Positions 27,331 through 39,864 of a stretch of 64,000 bases of DNA are shown piece after piece. This stretch comes from Thalassobacillus devorans. GTDB taxonomy: Bacteria; Bacillota; Bacilli; Bacillales; Halobacillaceae. A program made the translations under genes and the position numbers. Within the stretch, counting starts at the first letter, position 1; every line of letters starts with the position of its first letter. The stretch covers positions 1,550,001 to 1,614,000 of the forward strand of contig NZ_FXEH01000006.1 of NCBI RefSeq assembly GCF_900176565.1, written 5' to 3'. The notes under the pieces were generated by a model that did not search any database, was not told the origin of the DNA, and worked only from the letters and a program-made list of their open reading frames with translations.

Positions 27331-28461
27331 CTACTCGCCTTTGAATGCTCGCTTCATTTTTTGGAAAAAGTTACCGTGTTGTTCTTCTGTCGCTTCATTA
27401 CCACTGATTTCATTAAACTCACGGATTAGTTCTTTCTGTCTTTCCGTAAGGTTTTGTGGAGTGACGACACGGATTTTCACATGCTGGTCGCCATGACCAT
27501 GTCCGCGGACATTAGGAGCACCTTTCCCTTTCAAACGGAATGTTTTCCCTGTTTGCGTTCCTGCTGGCACTTTCAGTTTCACTCTGCCATGTACAGTCGG
27601 TACTTCTAACTCATCACCAAGTGCAGCTTGTGCAAAGGTTACAGGCAGCTCACAAAAGATGTGGTCGCCTTCTCTTTCAAAGAATTCATGAGATTCTACT
27701 CTCACTACAACAAACAAATCACCCGCAGGTCCTCCGTTGGCACCGGATTCCCCTTGTCCTGCTACCCGGATTTGCATGCCATCATCAATTCCTGCTGGTA
27801 TGCTGACATGGATTTTTTTTCGTTTGGTCACATTTCCAGAACCGCCGCAGGTATTACATTTCTCCTTGACGATTTTACCACTGCCTTGGCAATAATGACA
27901 TACTCTACGGTTAACGACACGGCCAAACGGAGTATTTTGCTCTTCGTTCAGCTGGCCGCTCCCTTTACAGTGAGGACAGGTTTCTGGAGATGTCCCTGGC
28001 TTGGCTCCTGAGCCATCACATGTCTCACATTCTTCTTCTTTCGGTATTTCAATATCCGCTTCTTTACCGAAAATGGCTTCTTCAAAGCCCAGTGTCATTG
28101 TATATTGAAGGTCAGCGCCCTTACGGGGAGCATTTGGATCACGTCTTCTGCCCCCGCCGCCAAAGAACATATCAAATATATCGCCGAAGCCGCCAAAATC
28201 TTCCGCGCCTCCACCGAAGCCGCCAAACCCGCCTTGACCTTGAGGGCCGGCATGACCAAATTGATCATATTGGGCACGTTTCTGCTGATCACTTAATACT
28301 TCGTAAGCTTCCTTTACTTCTTTAAACTTATCCGCCGCATCCGGTTCATCACTGACGTCCGGATGGTATTTGCGGGCAAGTTTTCGATAACTCTTCTTAA
28401 TTTCGTCCTTGGAAGCGTCTTTTCCCACACCAAGAACGTCATAGTAGTCTCGTTTACTCAC
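27331..28461 (-). CDS. dnaJ: chaperone DnaJ
   Basis: 376 aa. Hsp40 co-chaperone. The J domain has HPD near residue 33. A Gly/Phe-rich linker is followed by four CxxCxGxG zinc motifs ([32 protein letters not shown]) at about 145-210 and the C-terminal substrate domain. It follows dnaK after a 146-nt gap that contains a hairpin. Under HrcA/CIRCE control through the upstream promoter. Confidence 0.97.
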   Translation of the reverse strand: MSKRDYYDVLGVGKDASKDEIKKSYRKLARKYHPDVSDEPDAADKFKEVKEAYEVLSDQQKRAQYDQFGHAGPQGQGGFGGFGGGAEDFGGFGDIFDMFFGGGGRRRDPNAPRKGADLQYTMTLGFEEAIFGKEADIEIPKEEECETCDGSGAKPGTSPETCPHCKGSGQLNEEQNTPFGRVVNRRVCHYCQGSGKIVKEKCNTCGGSGNVTKRKKIHVSIPAGIDDGMQIRVAGQGESGANGGPAGDLFVVVRVESHEFFEREGDHIFCELPVTFAQAALGDELEVPTVHGRVKLKVPAGTQTGKTFRLKGKGAPNVRGHGHGDQHVKIRVVTPQNLTERQKELIREFNEISGNEATEEQHGNFFQKMKRAFKGE

Positions 28462-28556
28462 TTGACGATCACTCTCCCGGCACTATTGCATAAAGTTAAT
28501 AATAACATTGATACAAAGCTATTTTCAAATCTTGTTTCTTCACTTTCGTTTACGTT

Positions 28557-28595
28557 AAAAAAGTCAAAGCCAAGAAATTCCTGACTTTGACTTTT
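28557..28595 (-). terminator. terminator or attenuator after dnaK
   Basis: AAAAGTCAAAG and CTTTGACTTTT form an 11-bp stem followed by TTTTTTAA on the minus strand. It lies between dnaK and dnaJ, so it may partly reduce read-through into dnaJ. Confidence 0.7.
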
Positions 28596-28607
28596 AACTT
28601 GACTTTC

Positions 28608-30464
<1,857 letters not shown>

Positions 30465-30528
30465 CTACTGTGTTGAATTCATATGAATGAACTCCTGTAC
30501 GGAGTTAGATTACATATAGATGGCTCGT

Positions 30529-31083
30529 TTACTGGTTCACTTTCACCATTGCAGGCCGGATTACCCGATCTTTCAGTTTGTATCCTTTTTGCATTTCTTC
30601 AATGACAACATTGGAATCGTAGTCTTCCTCATTCGCCTGCATAACTGCCTGATGAAGGTGAGGATCAAACTGCTCACCCTCTGCTTTGATTTCTTCAACG
30701 CCCTCTTTTTCCAATGCAGCTTTAAATTGCTGGTAAACCATTTTCATACCATCGACGAACCCTTTAGCGGCTTCGCCTTCGACCTCCACTTTCAATGCAC
30801 GGTCAAAATTGTCCAAAACCGGAACTAATTCAGTAACGAGGTCCTGGGATTTATATTTACGATCCGCTTCGCGTTCTTTCATTGTGCGTCTGCGGAAGTT
30901 ATCATAATCAGCTTGCAGGCGGATCAAGCGGTTATTAAGTTCTTCGTAATCCTGCTTCAATTTTTCTAATTCCTCGTCCTCAGCCTGTTCTTCCTCAAGG
31001 ACTTCCTGTTCCATTTCTTCTTCCTTCGCTGTTTCTTCTGGATCTGTAATGATTTCTTGTTCCTGCTGGTTGTCCTTTGACAT
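30529..31083 (-). CDS. grpE: nucleotide exchange factor GrpE
   Basis: 184 aa. Releases ADP from DnaK. A very acidic N-terminal tail (residues 1-45) is followed by a long coiled coil (about 45-95) and the beta-wing head with [11 protein letters not shown] and [32 protein letters not shown] precedes the start. Third position of the hrcA operon logic: hrcA, grpE, dnaK, dnaJ. Confidence 0.96.
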   Translation of the reverse strand: MSKDNQQEQEIITDPEETAKEEEMEQEVLEEEQAEDEELEKLKQDYEELNNRLIRLQADYDNFRRRTMKEREADRKYKSQDLVTELVPVLDNFDRALKVEVEGEAAKGFVDGMKMVYQQFKAALEKEGVEEIKAEGEQFDPHLHQAVMQANEEDYDSNVVIEEMQKGYKLKDRVIRPAMVKVNQ

Positions 31084-31207
31084 TCCGACACCCCCTCCGA
31101 GTTCTATTCACCGTTAAGACTATAACACTTTTACTGCACAGAAAAAAGTAAAAGGACAAAAATAAGGGATGGGAGAAAAAACTGCCCATCTTTATCCTTT
31201 TCTACCC

Positions 31208-32239
31208 TTATTCATTTTGATACCAGGACTTAAAGGTATCTGTCATTTCTGATGAAAGCACGTGCATTAATTTAATAACGCGATTGTACTCCATCCGGGT
31301 AGGTCCTAATAAAGCGATGGTTCCAACTTGATCATCACCTAACGCGTAACTGGCCGTAATCAAGCTGCAATCCTGCATGGCATCGACCTCATTCTCATGG
31401 CCGATTTTCACTTGAATTCCAGAATGATCGTTACGCAGTAAGTGAACAATCTCACTTTCTTTTTCCATCATGGCATACAGGGATCTCACTTTTTCAAGGT
31501 CTTTGAACTCTGGCTGCATGAGTATATTGGTTTTTCCGCCGACATACAACTTTGTAGGCTGCTCATTCAGCAACGCCGCCTGCAAGTATTGAAATGCCTG
31601 CTCATAATTATTCGTATGAGTTTTCAACAAAGCGCCGACTTCACTGAAAATCTTCTCATGAAGTTGTACCAAAGGCACACCATGTAAACGGTCATTCAAA
31701 ATATTCACCATTTTTTCCAGATCATTTGCTTCAATTTCCTGAGGGATATTGAAAGCCCTGTGTTCCACATGACCCGTATTGGTTACAAGAATGGCTACAG
31801 CTGTCTGAGCAGTCAATGGAACAATCTGCAGCTGCTTCAACTTCGTTTCAAACACCTCTGGTCCGAGAATGATCGAAGTGTAATTCGTCAAATCAGATAA
31901 AATTCCCGCTGACTTTTGAACCACTCTCTCAAACTCAAGCATCTGATCCCGAAAGGTTTCCTGAATCGAACGAATTTCCTTATTAGAAAGACGGAAAGGG
32001 GATAATAAATGATCTACATAAAACCGATACCCACTTTCGGAAGGAACCCTTCCGGATGATGAATGGGTCTTTTCTATCAGCCCCATCTCTTCCAAGTCAA
32101 CCATCTCATTTCGAATGGTAGCCGAACTGAAGGTGACTTCATCTTTCTTGGAAATCGAACGTGACCCTACAGGTTGTGCTGTATGGATGAATTCATCAAT
32201 AATCACTTGCAGTACCAGTAATTGCCTTTCTGTCAACAT
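31208..32239 (-). CDS. hrcA: heat-inducible transcription repressor HrcA
   Basis: 343 aa. Binds CIRCE and represses the dnaK and groE operons; its folding depends on GroEL. It begins MLTERQLLVLQ with a winged helix containing VGSRSISKK and SATIRNEMVDLEEMG, followed by the GAF-like domain. The start follows AGAGGTGAT; an in-frame start 7 codons upstream lies closer to the CIRCE. The CIRCE element is 15 bp upstream of the start, showing autoregulation. Confidence 0.96.
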   Translation of the reverse strand: MLTERQLLVLQVIIDEFIHTAQPVGSRSISKKDEVTFSSATIRNEMVDLEEMGLIEKTHSSSGRVPSESGYRFYVDHLLSPFRLSNKEIRSIQETFRDQMLEFERVVQKSAGILSDLTNYTSIILGPEVFETKLKQLQIVPLTAQTAVAILVTNTGHVEHRAFNIPQEIEANDLEKMVNILNDRLHGVPLVQLHEKIFSEVGALLKTHTNNYEQAFQYLQAALLNEQPTKLYVGGKTNILMQPEFKDLEKVRSLYAMMEKESEIVHLLRNDHSGIQVKIGHENEVDAMQDCSLITASYALGDDQVGTIALLGPTRMEYNRVIKLMHVLSSEMTDTFKSWYQNE

Positions 32240-32253
32240 GATGATCACCTCTG

Positions 32254-32280
32254 TTAGCACTCTTATCTGTTGAGTGCTAA
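32254..32280 (-). promoter_or_regulatory. CIRCE operator
   Basis: Perfect inverted repeat TTAGCACTC-N9-GAGTGCTAA. It is the HrcA binding site controlling hrcA-grpE-dnaK-dnaJ and probably prmA-rsmE-mtaB by read-through. Confidence 0.98.
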
Positions 32281-32284
32281 ATCT

Positions 32285-32319
32285 ATTATAAAATTATCAA
32301 ATGCCTTTTATGTTGTCAA
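32285..32319 (-). promoter_or_regulatory. promoter of the hrcA operon
   Basis: A clear -35 TTGACA at 32319-32314. Two candidate -10 boxes follow: GATAAT (15-bp spacer) and TATAAT (23-bp spacer); neither spacing is ideal, so the exact -10 is uncertain. CIRCE lies just downstream, in the transcribed leader. Confidence 0.6.
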
Positions 32320-32335
32320 CGACTTTAGCTTGGAT

Positions 32336-33484
32336 TTATACATCTTTTTCATCCAGCAAAAATTCCTGGAAAACCTCATTGCCAAGGAGCCTTCCCTTTT
32401 CTGTCAATGCTATTTTATCATCCGCTATTACAATTAATTGCCGCTCTTTTAAATAAGGCAGAATATCCCCATAAACCTGCTCAAATTTATTGCCATATTT
32501 CACCTCGAAATTATTTAAGTCTACGCCTTCTGTCTTCCGCAGACCTAAAAATAACTCTTCTTCTACTTGTTCTCTTCTGCCGATTGGCTCCTCGTGAAGT
32601 ACAGGACGGCCATTTTCTTCTGCTTGTTTAATATAGGCTGGAAGCGGTCGGATATTCACGATCCGTTTGCCCGGAAGATAGCCATGGGCCCCAGCCCCAA
32701 ACCCGAAGTAATATTCGTTGTTCCAATAGGTCATGTTGTGTTTGCTTTCAAATCCTGGTTCCGCAAAATTGCTGATTTCATATTGTTTTTTTCCTTTAGC
32801 CATCATTTTCTTCTGCAGCAATTCATACATTGCTGCTTCTGATTCCTCTGGAGGCTTCCTTAATTTACCTTTTTTATAGCGTTGATAAAATACGGTTTTC
32901 GGCTCAATTTGCAAGGAATACGAAGAGTAATGAGGCAGATCGAAGCGTAATGCTTCGTCCACCGTTTGTTCGAATTGCTCTACAGTTTGACCTGGAAGGG
33001 CATAAATCAAATCGATACTGATATTCGTGAGACCTGCATTCAACAGCCTGTCTATATTAGTATAGACATCTTTGACTTTATGAAGACGGCCTATTTTTTC
33101 AAGCATCCTATCGTCAAAAACTTGCACTCCAAGGGATATACGATTAACACCGTAAGCTTTCAAGAGCTTTACTTTTTCTTCATCAAGATCACCTGGATTG
33201 GCTTCAAACGTATATTCACTGCAGGCTGCGATATCATGATAACGATCAATGATGATAAGCAGTTTTTTCAATTGTTCCCTGGACAGTGCCGTGGGAGTAC
33301 CGCCACCTACAAAAATAGTCCTGGGGGCTATCTTTTTTTCCGGTATATATGATTTGATTTCTTTTTCCAACGCGTTCAAGTAATCATCTGCCAGCCTCTC
33401 ATTATAAAAAAACTTTGTAAAATCACAGTAGTGACAAATCTGCTGACAGAATGGTATGTGAATATATACTGATGGTATGTGCAT
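32336..33484 (-). CDS. hemW: radical-SAM haem chaperone HemW
   Basis: 382 aa. Related to oxygen-independent coproporphyrinogen III oxidase, but the cluster motif is CxxxCxYC followed by DF (CQQICHYCDF near residue 14), without the extra cysteine of HemN, so the haem-transfer role of HemW is more likely. FVGGGTPTAL near 62 and a C-terminal HemN_C domain are present. Start is ATG behind AAAGGCGGT. It lies between lepA and hrcA, the conserved order. Confidence 0.93.
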   Translation of the reverse strand: MHIPSVYIHIPFCQQICHYCDFTKFFYNERLADDYLNALEKEIKSYIPEKKIAPRTIFVGGGTPTALSREQLKKLLIIIDRYHDIAACSEYTFEANPGDLDEEKVKLLKAYGVNRISLGVQVFDDRMLEKIGRLHKVKDVYTNIDRLLNAGLTNISIDLIYALPGQTVEQFEQTVDEALRFDLPHYSSYSLQIEPKTVFYQRYKKGKLRKPPEESEAAMYELLQKKMMAKGKKQYEISNFAEPGFESKHNMTYWNNEYYFGFGAGAHGYLPGKRIVNIRPLPAYIKQAEENGRPVLHEEPIGRREQVEEELFLGLRKTEGVDLNNFEVKYGNKFEQVYGDILPYLKERQLIVIADDKIALTEKGRLLGNEVFQEFLLDEKDV

Positions 33485-33504
33485 CAGGTTACCGCCTTTC
33501 ATAA

Positions 33505-33538
33505 CGAAAACCGCAAGAAAAACTTCCTGCGGTTTTCG
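33505..33538 (-). terminator. lepA terminator
   Basis: CGAAAACCGCA and TGCGGTTTTCG form an 11-bp stem between the lepA stop and the hemW ribosome site. The U-run is short, so read-through into hemW is possible. Confidence 0.65.
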
Positions 33539-33543
33539 GCATA

Positions 33544-35361
33544 TTAATTATCATCGTCATCCATTTCAAGTACAGACATGAAGGCTTCTTGCGGTACTTC
33601 GACGGAACCGACCATCTTCATCCGTTTCTTACCTTCTTTTTGCTTTTCTAATAGTTTACGCTTACGGGATATATCTCCCCCGTAACATTTGGATAACACG
33701 TTCTTTCTCATCGCTTTGATCGTGGAACGAGCTACTACTTTGTTACCGATCGTTGCCTGAACCGGCACCTCGAATTGCTGTCTCGGAATGAGATTCTTCA
33801 GCTTTTCGACAATTTGCTTTCCTCGTTCATAGGCAAAGTCTCTATGCACAATGAATGATAAAGCATCAATCGTGTCACCATTCAACAGAATATCCATTTT
33901 GACGAGGTCGGATGCCTGATAGCCGATCAGCTCATAATCAAATGAAGCATAGCCTTTTGTTTTTGATTTCAAGGCATCAAAGAAATCATATACGATTTCG
34001 GATAATGGAATCTCATATACAACGTTGACCCGGTTTTCATCGAGATACTGCATATCTTTGAAATCGCCACGTTTCTTCTGGCATATTTCCATTACCGGCC
34101 CGACAAAATCATTCGGTACCATGATCGTAGCTTTGACAAATGGTTCCCGGACTTCCTGTATTTTTTGGTTGTCTGGCATCATCGATGGGTTATCCACTTG
34201 TATTTCACTTCCATCTGTCAAAGCCACCTGATAAATAACACTTGGTGCAGTAGTGATCAGATCAATACCAAATTCTCTTTCAATACGCTCCTGAATAATC
34301 TCCATATGAAGCATCCCAAGGAAACCTGTGCGGAAGCCAAAGCCAAGCGCCTGAGATGTCTCCGCTTCATATTGAAGGGAAGAATCATTTAATTCCAATC
34401 GCTCCAATGCTTCACGAAGGTCATTATAACGGTTGGCATCTACCGGATACATTCCACAGAAAACCATTGGATTTAAACGTTTATAACCTGGCAATGGTTC
34501 GGCGGCCTGCTTTTTGGCATGTGTAATCGTATCACCGACGCGACTGTCCCCAACATTCTTAATCGAAGCAGTCAAATAACCAACATCTCCGACCGTCAAT
34601 TCATCCAGTGGAGCTGGTTTAGGTTTAAACACACCTACTTCATTGACTTCAAATTCTTTTCCGGTCGCCATCATCTTGATTTTATCGCCAACTTTAACAG
34701 ACCCTTCTTTGATACATACATAAGCGATGACACCACGATATGGATCATATAAGGAATCAAATATCAATGCTTTCAATGGTTCTTCCTCATTGCCTGCCGG
34801 CGCTGGGATGTCACTGACAATTCTTTCAAGTATTTCATCGATTCCTTTCCCATCTTTGGCAGAGGCAAGGATCGCATCAGAAGCATCGATGCCGATCACA
34901 TCCTCGATCTCCTGCTTCACCCTATCCGGGTCTGCACTAGGAAGGTCAATTTTATTAATAACCGGGATAATTTCCAACTCATTCTCCAGTGCTAAGTAAA
35001 CATTCGCTAATGTCTGGGCTTCAATCCCCTGGGCCGCATCGACGACCAGAATGGCACCCTCACAAGCAGCCAAACTACGCGACACTTCATACGTGAAGTC
35101 TACATGGCCTGGAGTATCTATTAAATGAAAAATATAATCTTCATCATCTTGTCGATAGTTCAATTGAACAGCATTCAATTTAATCGTAATTCCCCGTTCG
35201 CGTTCCAAATCCATTGCATCCAGGAATTGTTCTTTCATTTCACGCTGTGTCAATGCTTTTGTCTTTTCTAATATCCGATCAGCTAATGTCGATTTCCCAT
35301 GATCAATGTGAGCAATGATCGAAAAGTTCCTCACACGCTGCTGTCTCTGATTACTTGCCAA
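33544..35361 (-). CDS. lepA: elongation factor 4 (LepA)
   Basis: 605 aa. Ribosome-bound translational GTPase affecting initiation and stalled elongation. G1 AHIDHGKST is near residue 17, G3 DTPGHVDF near 81, G4 NKID near 136. EF-G-like domains II-V follow with the LepA-specific C-terminus ([25 protein letters not shown]). The gene runs just after yqxA in the spoIIP-yqxA-lepA-hemW order. Confidence 0.97.
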   Translation of the reverse strand: MASNQRQQRVRNFSIIAHIDHGKSTLADRILEKTKALTQREMKEQFLDAMDLERERGITIKLNAVQLNYRQDDEDYIFHLIDTPGHVDFTYEVSRSLAACEGAILVVDAAQGIEAQTLANVYLALENELEIIPVINKIDLPSADPDRVKQEIEDVIGIDASDAILASAKDGKGIDEILERIVSDIPAPAGNEEEPLKALIFDSLYDPYRGVIAYVCIKEGSVKVGDKIKMMATGKEFEVNEVGVFKPKPAPLDELTVGDVGYLTASIKNVGDSRVGDTITHAKKQAAEPLPGYKRLNPMVFCGMYPVDANRYNDLREALERLELNDSSLQYEAETSQALGFGFRTGFLGMLHMEIIQERIEREFGIDLITTAPSVIYQVALTDGSEIQVDNPSMMPDNQKIQEVREPFVKATIMVPNDFVGPVMEICQKKRGDFKDMQYLDENRVNVVYEIPLSEIVYDFFDALKSKTKGYASFDYELIGYQASDLVKMDILLNGDTIDALSFIVHRDFAYERGKQIVEKLKNLIPRQQFEVPVQATIGNKVVARSTIKAMRKNVLSKCYGGDISRKRKLLEKQKEGKKRMKMVGSVEVPQEAFMSVLEMDDDDN

Positions 35362-35480
35362 TTACAATCCACTCCTACTATTTTTACGAACGATAACTAG
35401 CATAGATTATAGCAATAGCCAAGGGAATATTCAATCATCAAAAGCGGAAGTTACGGGTCAGGAAAGCTGAAACCTAATTT

Positions 35481-35514
35481 TAAAAAAGAAGAAGCTGCCT
35501 GTGCTGCTTCTTCT
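35481..35514 (-). terminator. yqxA terminator
   Basis: AGAAGAAGC and GCTTCTTCT pair and are followed by TTTTTT on the minus strand. The yqxA stop codon is inside the stem. Confidence 0.75.
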
Positions 35515-35842
35515 AAAATAATGGCTCTACTATATTAGCTGCAGTAGTAATGACGATATCATAAAGCTTGGAAATCCCTGTACCTAATAACTCTGCAATC
35601 TGTACGCTGCCATGAGCGGGATATTGACCTTTATCTGGTAATGGGGTTTCTACAGGTATTCCAACCACAGGACCTTCAAACATATCGTTTTTTTCCGCTT
35701 GCCCTTCTAAAAGTGATTCTTCCGAAAGGATGGGGGCATCTGGCTGGTCAGTATGGTTTTCGGAGGCTTGATTGATACCAAACAAAGCACCACCAAGAAA
35801 CAACGAGATCATCATACATAATATTAGCAAGTACTTTATCAT
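35513..35842 (-). CDS. yqxA: YqxA family protein (DUF3679)
   Basis: 109 aa. Small protein with one N-terminal hydrophobic helix (about 4-22) that could be a signal anchor, then a soluble part with GPVVGIPVETPLPDKGQYP and a C-terminal amphipathic segment. Found between spoIIP and lepA in Bacillus, as here; function unknown. Start is ATG behind GGAGGTGGGAG. Confidence 0.85.
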   Translation of the reverse strand: MIKYLLILCMMISLFLGGALFGINQASENHTDQPDAPILSEESLLEGQAEKNDMFEGPVVGIPVETPLPDKGQYPAHGSVQIAELLGTGISKLYDIVITTAANIVEPLF

Positions 35843-35860
35843 AACTCCCACCTCCAGTTC

Positions 35861-37018
35861 TTAATCACCAGACACCTTTTCCGCTTCCCAGTAATATTCA
35901 CTGAATACTTCCGCCACTGCATCAACCGACCGGTATATTTCATCCAGACTGTTTTCATGTCCACCGAATTCTAGTAATATCGCTTTTTCAGAAAGATCCT
36001 GATTGTATTTGCCATCCACTCCATTTCCTTTCTTTTTAATAACCCCCCTGCTTAATCCAGGGAACTTTTCATCCAGTAATTCATGAAGATCTGCAGCCAG
36101 TTTGGCATTTTTTTCATAAGCTTCGTGCTCAGCTCCGATAACAAAAATGGTTTTCGCAAAAATTTCCCCATCAATTTCTGTTGTGGTCACATCCCTCGGA
36201 GCGCCGTCACGGTGCAGGTCAAAAATGTATTGGATATCTTTGTTGGAAGCCATCGCTTCCGTAACGATCGTTCTTGATGCGTCATAGGGAGCTACCCCTT
36301 TTTCCTTTGCGAATGCAGTAACATCGCGCTCATTAACCTTTGCCCCAATTCCGTTGGCTTCTAAAGCCTTAGCCAGGCGATCACTCACTTTAGTGATATT
36401 CACTTCATCATGATAAGCATGTTCTGTCCCTTCAGCCAAGTGTGGAAGGAAGGATTCCCGGTTGTGGGTATTATAAATAAGAACGACATTGCGATCACCA
36501 GTGGAGGGTGCGTCTTTTCTTTCTGTTTTTTCCACCGGCTCCTCCTCTTCCGGATCCACCGCTTCCCTATCTTCCATTACTACATCCAGTGGCGGATGGG
36601 ACTCTATCGGCAAGTTGGTATAATCCGTTCCCTCACCGGCAACCAGAATTTCACTATGATAAGTATCCAGCCCTGGCAACTCCCTTCCCAATAGGCTCCG
36701 CGGATCATTCGGTGTCAAACTCGTTGCCAATTGAAACCCCATTGTTGTCAGGTCAGGAGGTTTTACGTTATCAGGATAGGCTTCTTTGTACATTTTATTT
36801 TCCATACTGAATAAATATAAAAAAGAGGGACCATCAATTTGGCTTGTCCAGTCCTGAATGGTCTCTGAATAGATTCGATAAGTCGGTTTGACACTCGTCA
36901 ATCCCCCAATAATCAATAAAAGAGCTGCCATGGCCGCAACCCATGAACCTGCCCGTTTTGACAGCCTATTGAATTGGTAGTGATGGAATAGCTTTCGCTT
37001 TCTTATTTTCTTCATCAT
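35861..37018 (-). CDS. spoIIP: stage II sporulation protein P
   Basis: 385 aa. Amidase and endopeptidase of the DMP complex that remodels septal peptidoglycan during engulfment. An N-terminal membrane anchor (about 28-48) is followed by the catalytic domain with VLIYNTHNRESFLPH near residue 180 and YIFDLHRDGAPR near 263; the histidines and the later LLEFGGHENSLDE are the expected metal and catalytic residues. A CATAGACT sequence at 37061-37054 is a weak sigma-E -10 candidate in the 93-nt gap after gpr. Confidence 0.95.
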   Translation of the reverse strand: MMKKIRKRKLFHHYQFNRLSKRAGSWVAAMAALLLIIGGLTSVKPTYRIYSETIQDWTSQIDGPSFLYLFSMENKMYKEAYPDNVKPPDLTTMGFQLATSLTPNDPRSLLGRELPGLDTYHSEILVAGEGTDYTNLPIESHPPLDVVMEDREAVDPEEEEPVEKTERKDAPSTGDRNVVLIYNTHNRESFLPHLAEGTEHAYHDEVNITKVSDRLAKALEANGIGAKVNERDVTAFAKEKGVAPYDASRTIVTEAMASNKDIQYIFDLHRDGAPRDVTTTEIDGEIFAKTIFVIGAEHEAYEKNAKLAADLHELLDEKFPGLSRGVIKKKGNGVDGKYNQDLSEKAILLEFGGHENSLDEIYRSVDAVAEVFSEYYWEAEKVSGD

Positions 37019-37111
37019 CCGGCTCCCTTCATGACCTTAAGGCTGTTTATTAAAGTCTATGAGGGAGCTGATAAAATAGAACTTCTTCACTCTATCAATT
37101 TTCTATCATAT

Positions 37112-38206
37112 TTATCGAGTGAACGATTGAGATTCATCTCCTTTAATTCTTTCATGCAACGCTGCATTAATTCCAGCTGCTATCACATGAGCCATATCTT
37201 CCATAAATTCATCCACTTCTTTTGGTGTGACCATGAGGTTATGGCCAATTGGTGACAAGACCTCTTCTATCAATTGCCTTTTTTCATGAGTTTCCAGACC
37301 GCCAACCATTCCAAGGATTGCTTGTCGTTGCTCTAAATCAGGCAAATCTTCCTCTCGCAGTGTTTTATCTCCAAATGTCATCCGAGCGGGAGTGAGAGAT
37401 TTAGATGGGTCATCTTTCTCACGCCATTCCCTGCCCATATGCTTTAACAGATAATCAATGGTGTCATTTGTAATCGTAACAGCATCTACGACGGTGGGAA
37501 CCCCTACTGCTATCACCGGGATGTTCAGCGTCGATTTACTCAGCTCTTTTCTTTTGTTCCCTACACCGGAGCCTGGATGTATGCCTGTATCTGATAATTG
37601 GATGGTAGCATTAATACGATCAATCGACCTTGATGCCAGTGCATCAATAGCAATAACAAAGTCTGGTTTTGTCTTTTCCAGTACCCCCAGGATAATGTCG
37701 CTTGTTTCTACGCCGGTTACCCCCATTACCCCAGGAGTGATAGCTGATACTGGACGGTAGCCTTCAGCCACCGTTTCCGGATGCAGCTTAAATAGATGTG
37801 TTGTTACCATCACCTTTTCCATAGCCATTGGCCCGAGAGCATCTGGAGTTACATTATGATTTCCCAGCCCGACCACCATACATGTTTGTCCCTCTTTAAT
37901 ATCATTTAAACGGAACAATTCACCAAGCTGCTCGGCAAGGACAACCGCTAGACGTTTTTGCATATCAGTATCTTGATTTCTTATCGCTTTGGACTCGAGC
38001 GTAATATAATTGCCTGCTTTTTTTCCCAGACGATCTTCAGCAGCTTCATCAATGGTGACATATGTAACCTTGATGTCATCAACGGTTTTTTCTTCTACTT
38101 CTACCCCTTGTGGAGATTGGTTCTTTTGGTCTTCCTCGACATACATATCTCTGGCTTCAATGGCCAGGTCTGTACGAACGTTGTATTGCCTGTTTTCAGC
38201 ACTCAT
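37112..38206 (-). CDS. gpr: GPR endopeptidase (spore protease)
   Basis: 364 aa. Germination protease that starts breakdown of small acid-soluble spore proteins. It is made as an inactive zymogen; the N-terminal prosequence has [12 protein letters not shown], resembling its SASP cleavage site. The M63-type core has [16 protein letters not shown] and [13 protein letters not shown]. Start is ATG behind AAGGAGG. A sigma-G/F-type promoter lies directly upstream, fitting forespore expression. Confidence 0.96.
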   Translation of the reverse strand: MSAENRQYNVRTDLAIEARDMYVEEDQKNQSPQGVEVEEKTVDDIKVTYVTIDEAAEDRLGKKAGNYITLESKAIRNQDTDMQKRLAVVLAEQLGELFRLNDIKEGQTCMVVGLGNHNVTPDALGPMAMEKVMVTTHLFKLHPETVAEGYRPVSAITPGVMGVTGVETSDIILGVLEKTKPDFVIAIDALASRSIDRINATIQLSDTGIHPGSGVGNKRKELSKSTLNIPVIAVGVPTVVDAVTITNDTIDYLLKHMGREWREKDDPSKSLTPARMTFGDKTLREEDLPDLEQRQAILGMVGGLETHEKRQLIEEVLSPIGHNLMVTPKEVDEFMEDMAHVIAAGINAALHERIKGDESQSFTR

Positions 38207-38228
38207 TCTCACGCCTCCTTTTTGTAAC

Positions 38229-38258
38229 TAGCTTGAGGCAGGGAGAAGATTTTTATAC
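38229..38258 (-). promoter_or_regulatory. sigma-G/sigma-F-type promoter of gpr
   Basis: GTATA at 38258-38254, an 18-bp spacer and CAAGCTA at 38235-38229; sigma-G consensus is GHATR-18-CATNHTA, so there is one mismatch. The distance to the ribosome site is right for a short leader. Confidence 0.6.
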
Positions 38259-38286
38259 GTTTTCTTTCATGGCTTAGATAAACCTA

Positions 38287-38315
38287 TTGAAAACTAGAGG
38301 TGGCTTTGGTAAAAT
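38287..38315 (+). promoter_or_regulatory. sigma-A promoter of rpsT
   Basis: TTGAAA at 38287-38292, a 17-bp spacer and TAAAAT at 38310-38315, about 50 bp before the rpsT start. Confidence 0.7.
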
Positions 38316-38367
38316 GACTCTTGTTCGATATGAATGAGACTGATGTTTTTACCTGGGAGGTGAAATC

Positions 38368-38628
38368 ATGCCAAATATTAAATCCGCAGTGAAACGTGTT
38401 CGTACAACTGACGACCGCCGCGTGCAAAACCTTGTTTATAAAGGTGATATGCGTACAGCTGTCAAGCGTGTGGAAAAGTTAGTAGCAAACAATGACGCAG
38501 AAGGTGCTAAGAGCGCTTTACAAACTGCAGCGAAAAAAATTGATAAAGCCGTTCAAAAAGGTATCGTCCACCAAAATAACGGCAACCGTCAAAAATCTCG
38601 CCTTGCTAAAAAAGTAAACAGCCTATAA
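38368..38628 (+). CDS. rpsT: 30S ribosomal protein S20
   Basis: 86 aa, highly basic. Starts [18 protein letters not shown] and ends [17 protein letters not shown], typical of S20, which binds the 5' domain of 16S rRNA. GGGAGGTGAAATC precedes the ATG. Transcribed divergently from gpr and convergently with holA, as in B. subtilis. Confidence 0.97.
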   Translation: MPNIKSAVKRVRTTDDRRVQNLVYKGDMRTAVKRVEKLVANNDAEGAKSALQTAAKKIDKAVQKGIVHQNNGNRQKSRLAKKVNSL

Positions 38629-38644
38629 GGCCTGCTTTTTTTAT
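38620..38644 (+). terminator. rpsT terminator
   Basis: A short imperfect stem, CAGCC with GGCCTG (one bulge), spans the stop codon and is followed by seven T. Weak stem but good U-run. Confidence 0.5.
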
Positions 38645-38698
38645 GACCAACAAGCGACTCTTGCCAGGGTCGTTTTTCATTTGCAATGAATTCCAACA

Positions 38699-38747
38699 TA
38701 AAAAAGCTCCATGCCAGCGAACCCAGTTCGTCGCATGGAGCTTTTTT
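38699..38747 (-). terminator. holA terminator
   Basis: AAAAAGCTCCATGC and GCATGGAGCTTTTT form a 14-bp stem with an inner GAAC/GTTC stem, T-run on both strands. Confidence 0.85.
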
Positions 38748-38785
38748 ATAATGTCTAAAGTAATAAGCAGGTAAAAGACCAGCTT

Positions 38786-39832
38786 TCATCCTGTTTGACT
38801 ATCCAATCGTTTAATGTGAACCAATTGGTACAATAGTAATTCAAAAGCAAGACTCTTTTCTACTTTCCCTTGTTTTATGTTCTGGTCCGTTTCTGTCAAT
38901 TTATCCATGATTTGTTCTAATTCGTGGAAAGTGAAATGCTGTTCTCTTTTCACGGCCATTTTAATTACATAAGGATGTGCTTTTATGTATTGCTTCATTT
39001 GATTCTGTGCATACCCTTTTTGCTTAAGTATTTTTGCTTGCAAGATAATTCGAAATTGTGAGGCCAGTAAAGCCGTTAAGGCAATAGGATCTTCATTCAT
39101 CCTTGTTAAATCTTTATAAATGTGAATAGCTTTAGAAAGATTGCGTTCCATCACTGCATCAACAAGTTTAAGACCTGAAGCCTCAGCGCTATGAGATAAA
39201 AGCGATTCAGCCATTTCCCTTGTTATAGTGGCTCCTTCTCCAGCATTCAGTGCTAACTTTTCCATCTCACTTCGAAGTACCATAAGATTCGTTCCAACCT
39301 CTTGAATAATTAGTTCATGCAAGTCAGTCGGGACTTGGATGTTTAGCTCACCGGCAATAGAAGTTATCCATTCTTCCAGGTTCCACTCTTTGACAGGCAT
39401 ACAAGGCACTGTCTCCCCTTGTTTTTTAAATAACTTGAATATTTTTTTCCGTTCATCTATTTTTTCATATGGGGCTGTGATTACCAGTATGGAATAATCA
39501 GCCGGATTGGTGAGATAAGACTGTAAAGCTTCTACATCATGTTCAAAAGGAAGCTTATCAGGTTTAGCTTTCATGAAAACAGGATTGTCGGCGATGATAA
39601 TTTTCCGTTCACCAAAAAACGGATATGTCTCTGCATCCGTAACAACATCTTCGATTGGGGTCTCCTCTAAATCATAATAAGAGACATTGACTTCCTGATC
39701 TTCACCAGATAAGGCATATTTCAATATTTTTTGTTTAATATCCTGAATCAGGTAGGATTCCGTTCCATATAATAAATATACGGAAGAAAATTGTTTTTTG
39801 TTTATTTTTTTCATTACTTGCATATAGTCCAT
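38786..39832 (-). CDS. holA: DNA polymerase III delta subunit
   Basis: 348 aa. Clamp-loader subunit that opens the beta clamp. Begins with KKINKKQFSSVYLLYGTESYLI, has the AAA+-like fold and the C-terminal HolA domain with LVDAVMERNLSKAI. Start is ATG behind GGGGTGTAAGT; an in-frame extension of 16 codons reaches into the repeat at 39865 and is unlikely. B. subtilis YqeN, same neighbourhood. Confidence 0.94.
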   Translation of the reverse strand: MDYMQVMKKINKKQFSSVYLLYGTESYLIQDIKQKILKYALSGEDQEVNVSYYDLEETPIEDVVTDAETYPFFGERKIIIADNPVFMKAKPDKLPFEHDVEALQSYLTNPADYSILVITAPYEKIDERKKIFKLFKKQGETVPCMPVKEWNLEEWITSIAGELNIQVPTDLHELIIQEVGTNLMVLRSEMEKLALNAGEGATITREMAESLLSHSAEASGLKLVDAVMERNLSKAIHIYKDLTRMNEDPIALTALLASQFRIILQAKILKQKGYAQNQMKQYIKAHPYVIKMAVKREQHFTFHELEQIMDKLTETDQNIKQGKVEKSLAFELLLYQLVHIKRLDSQTG

Positions 39833-39864
39833 ACTTACACCCCAGTTAATACATGATAAAGTAA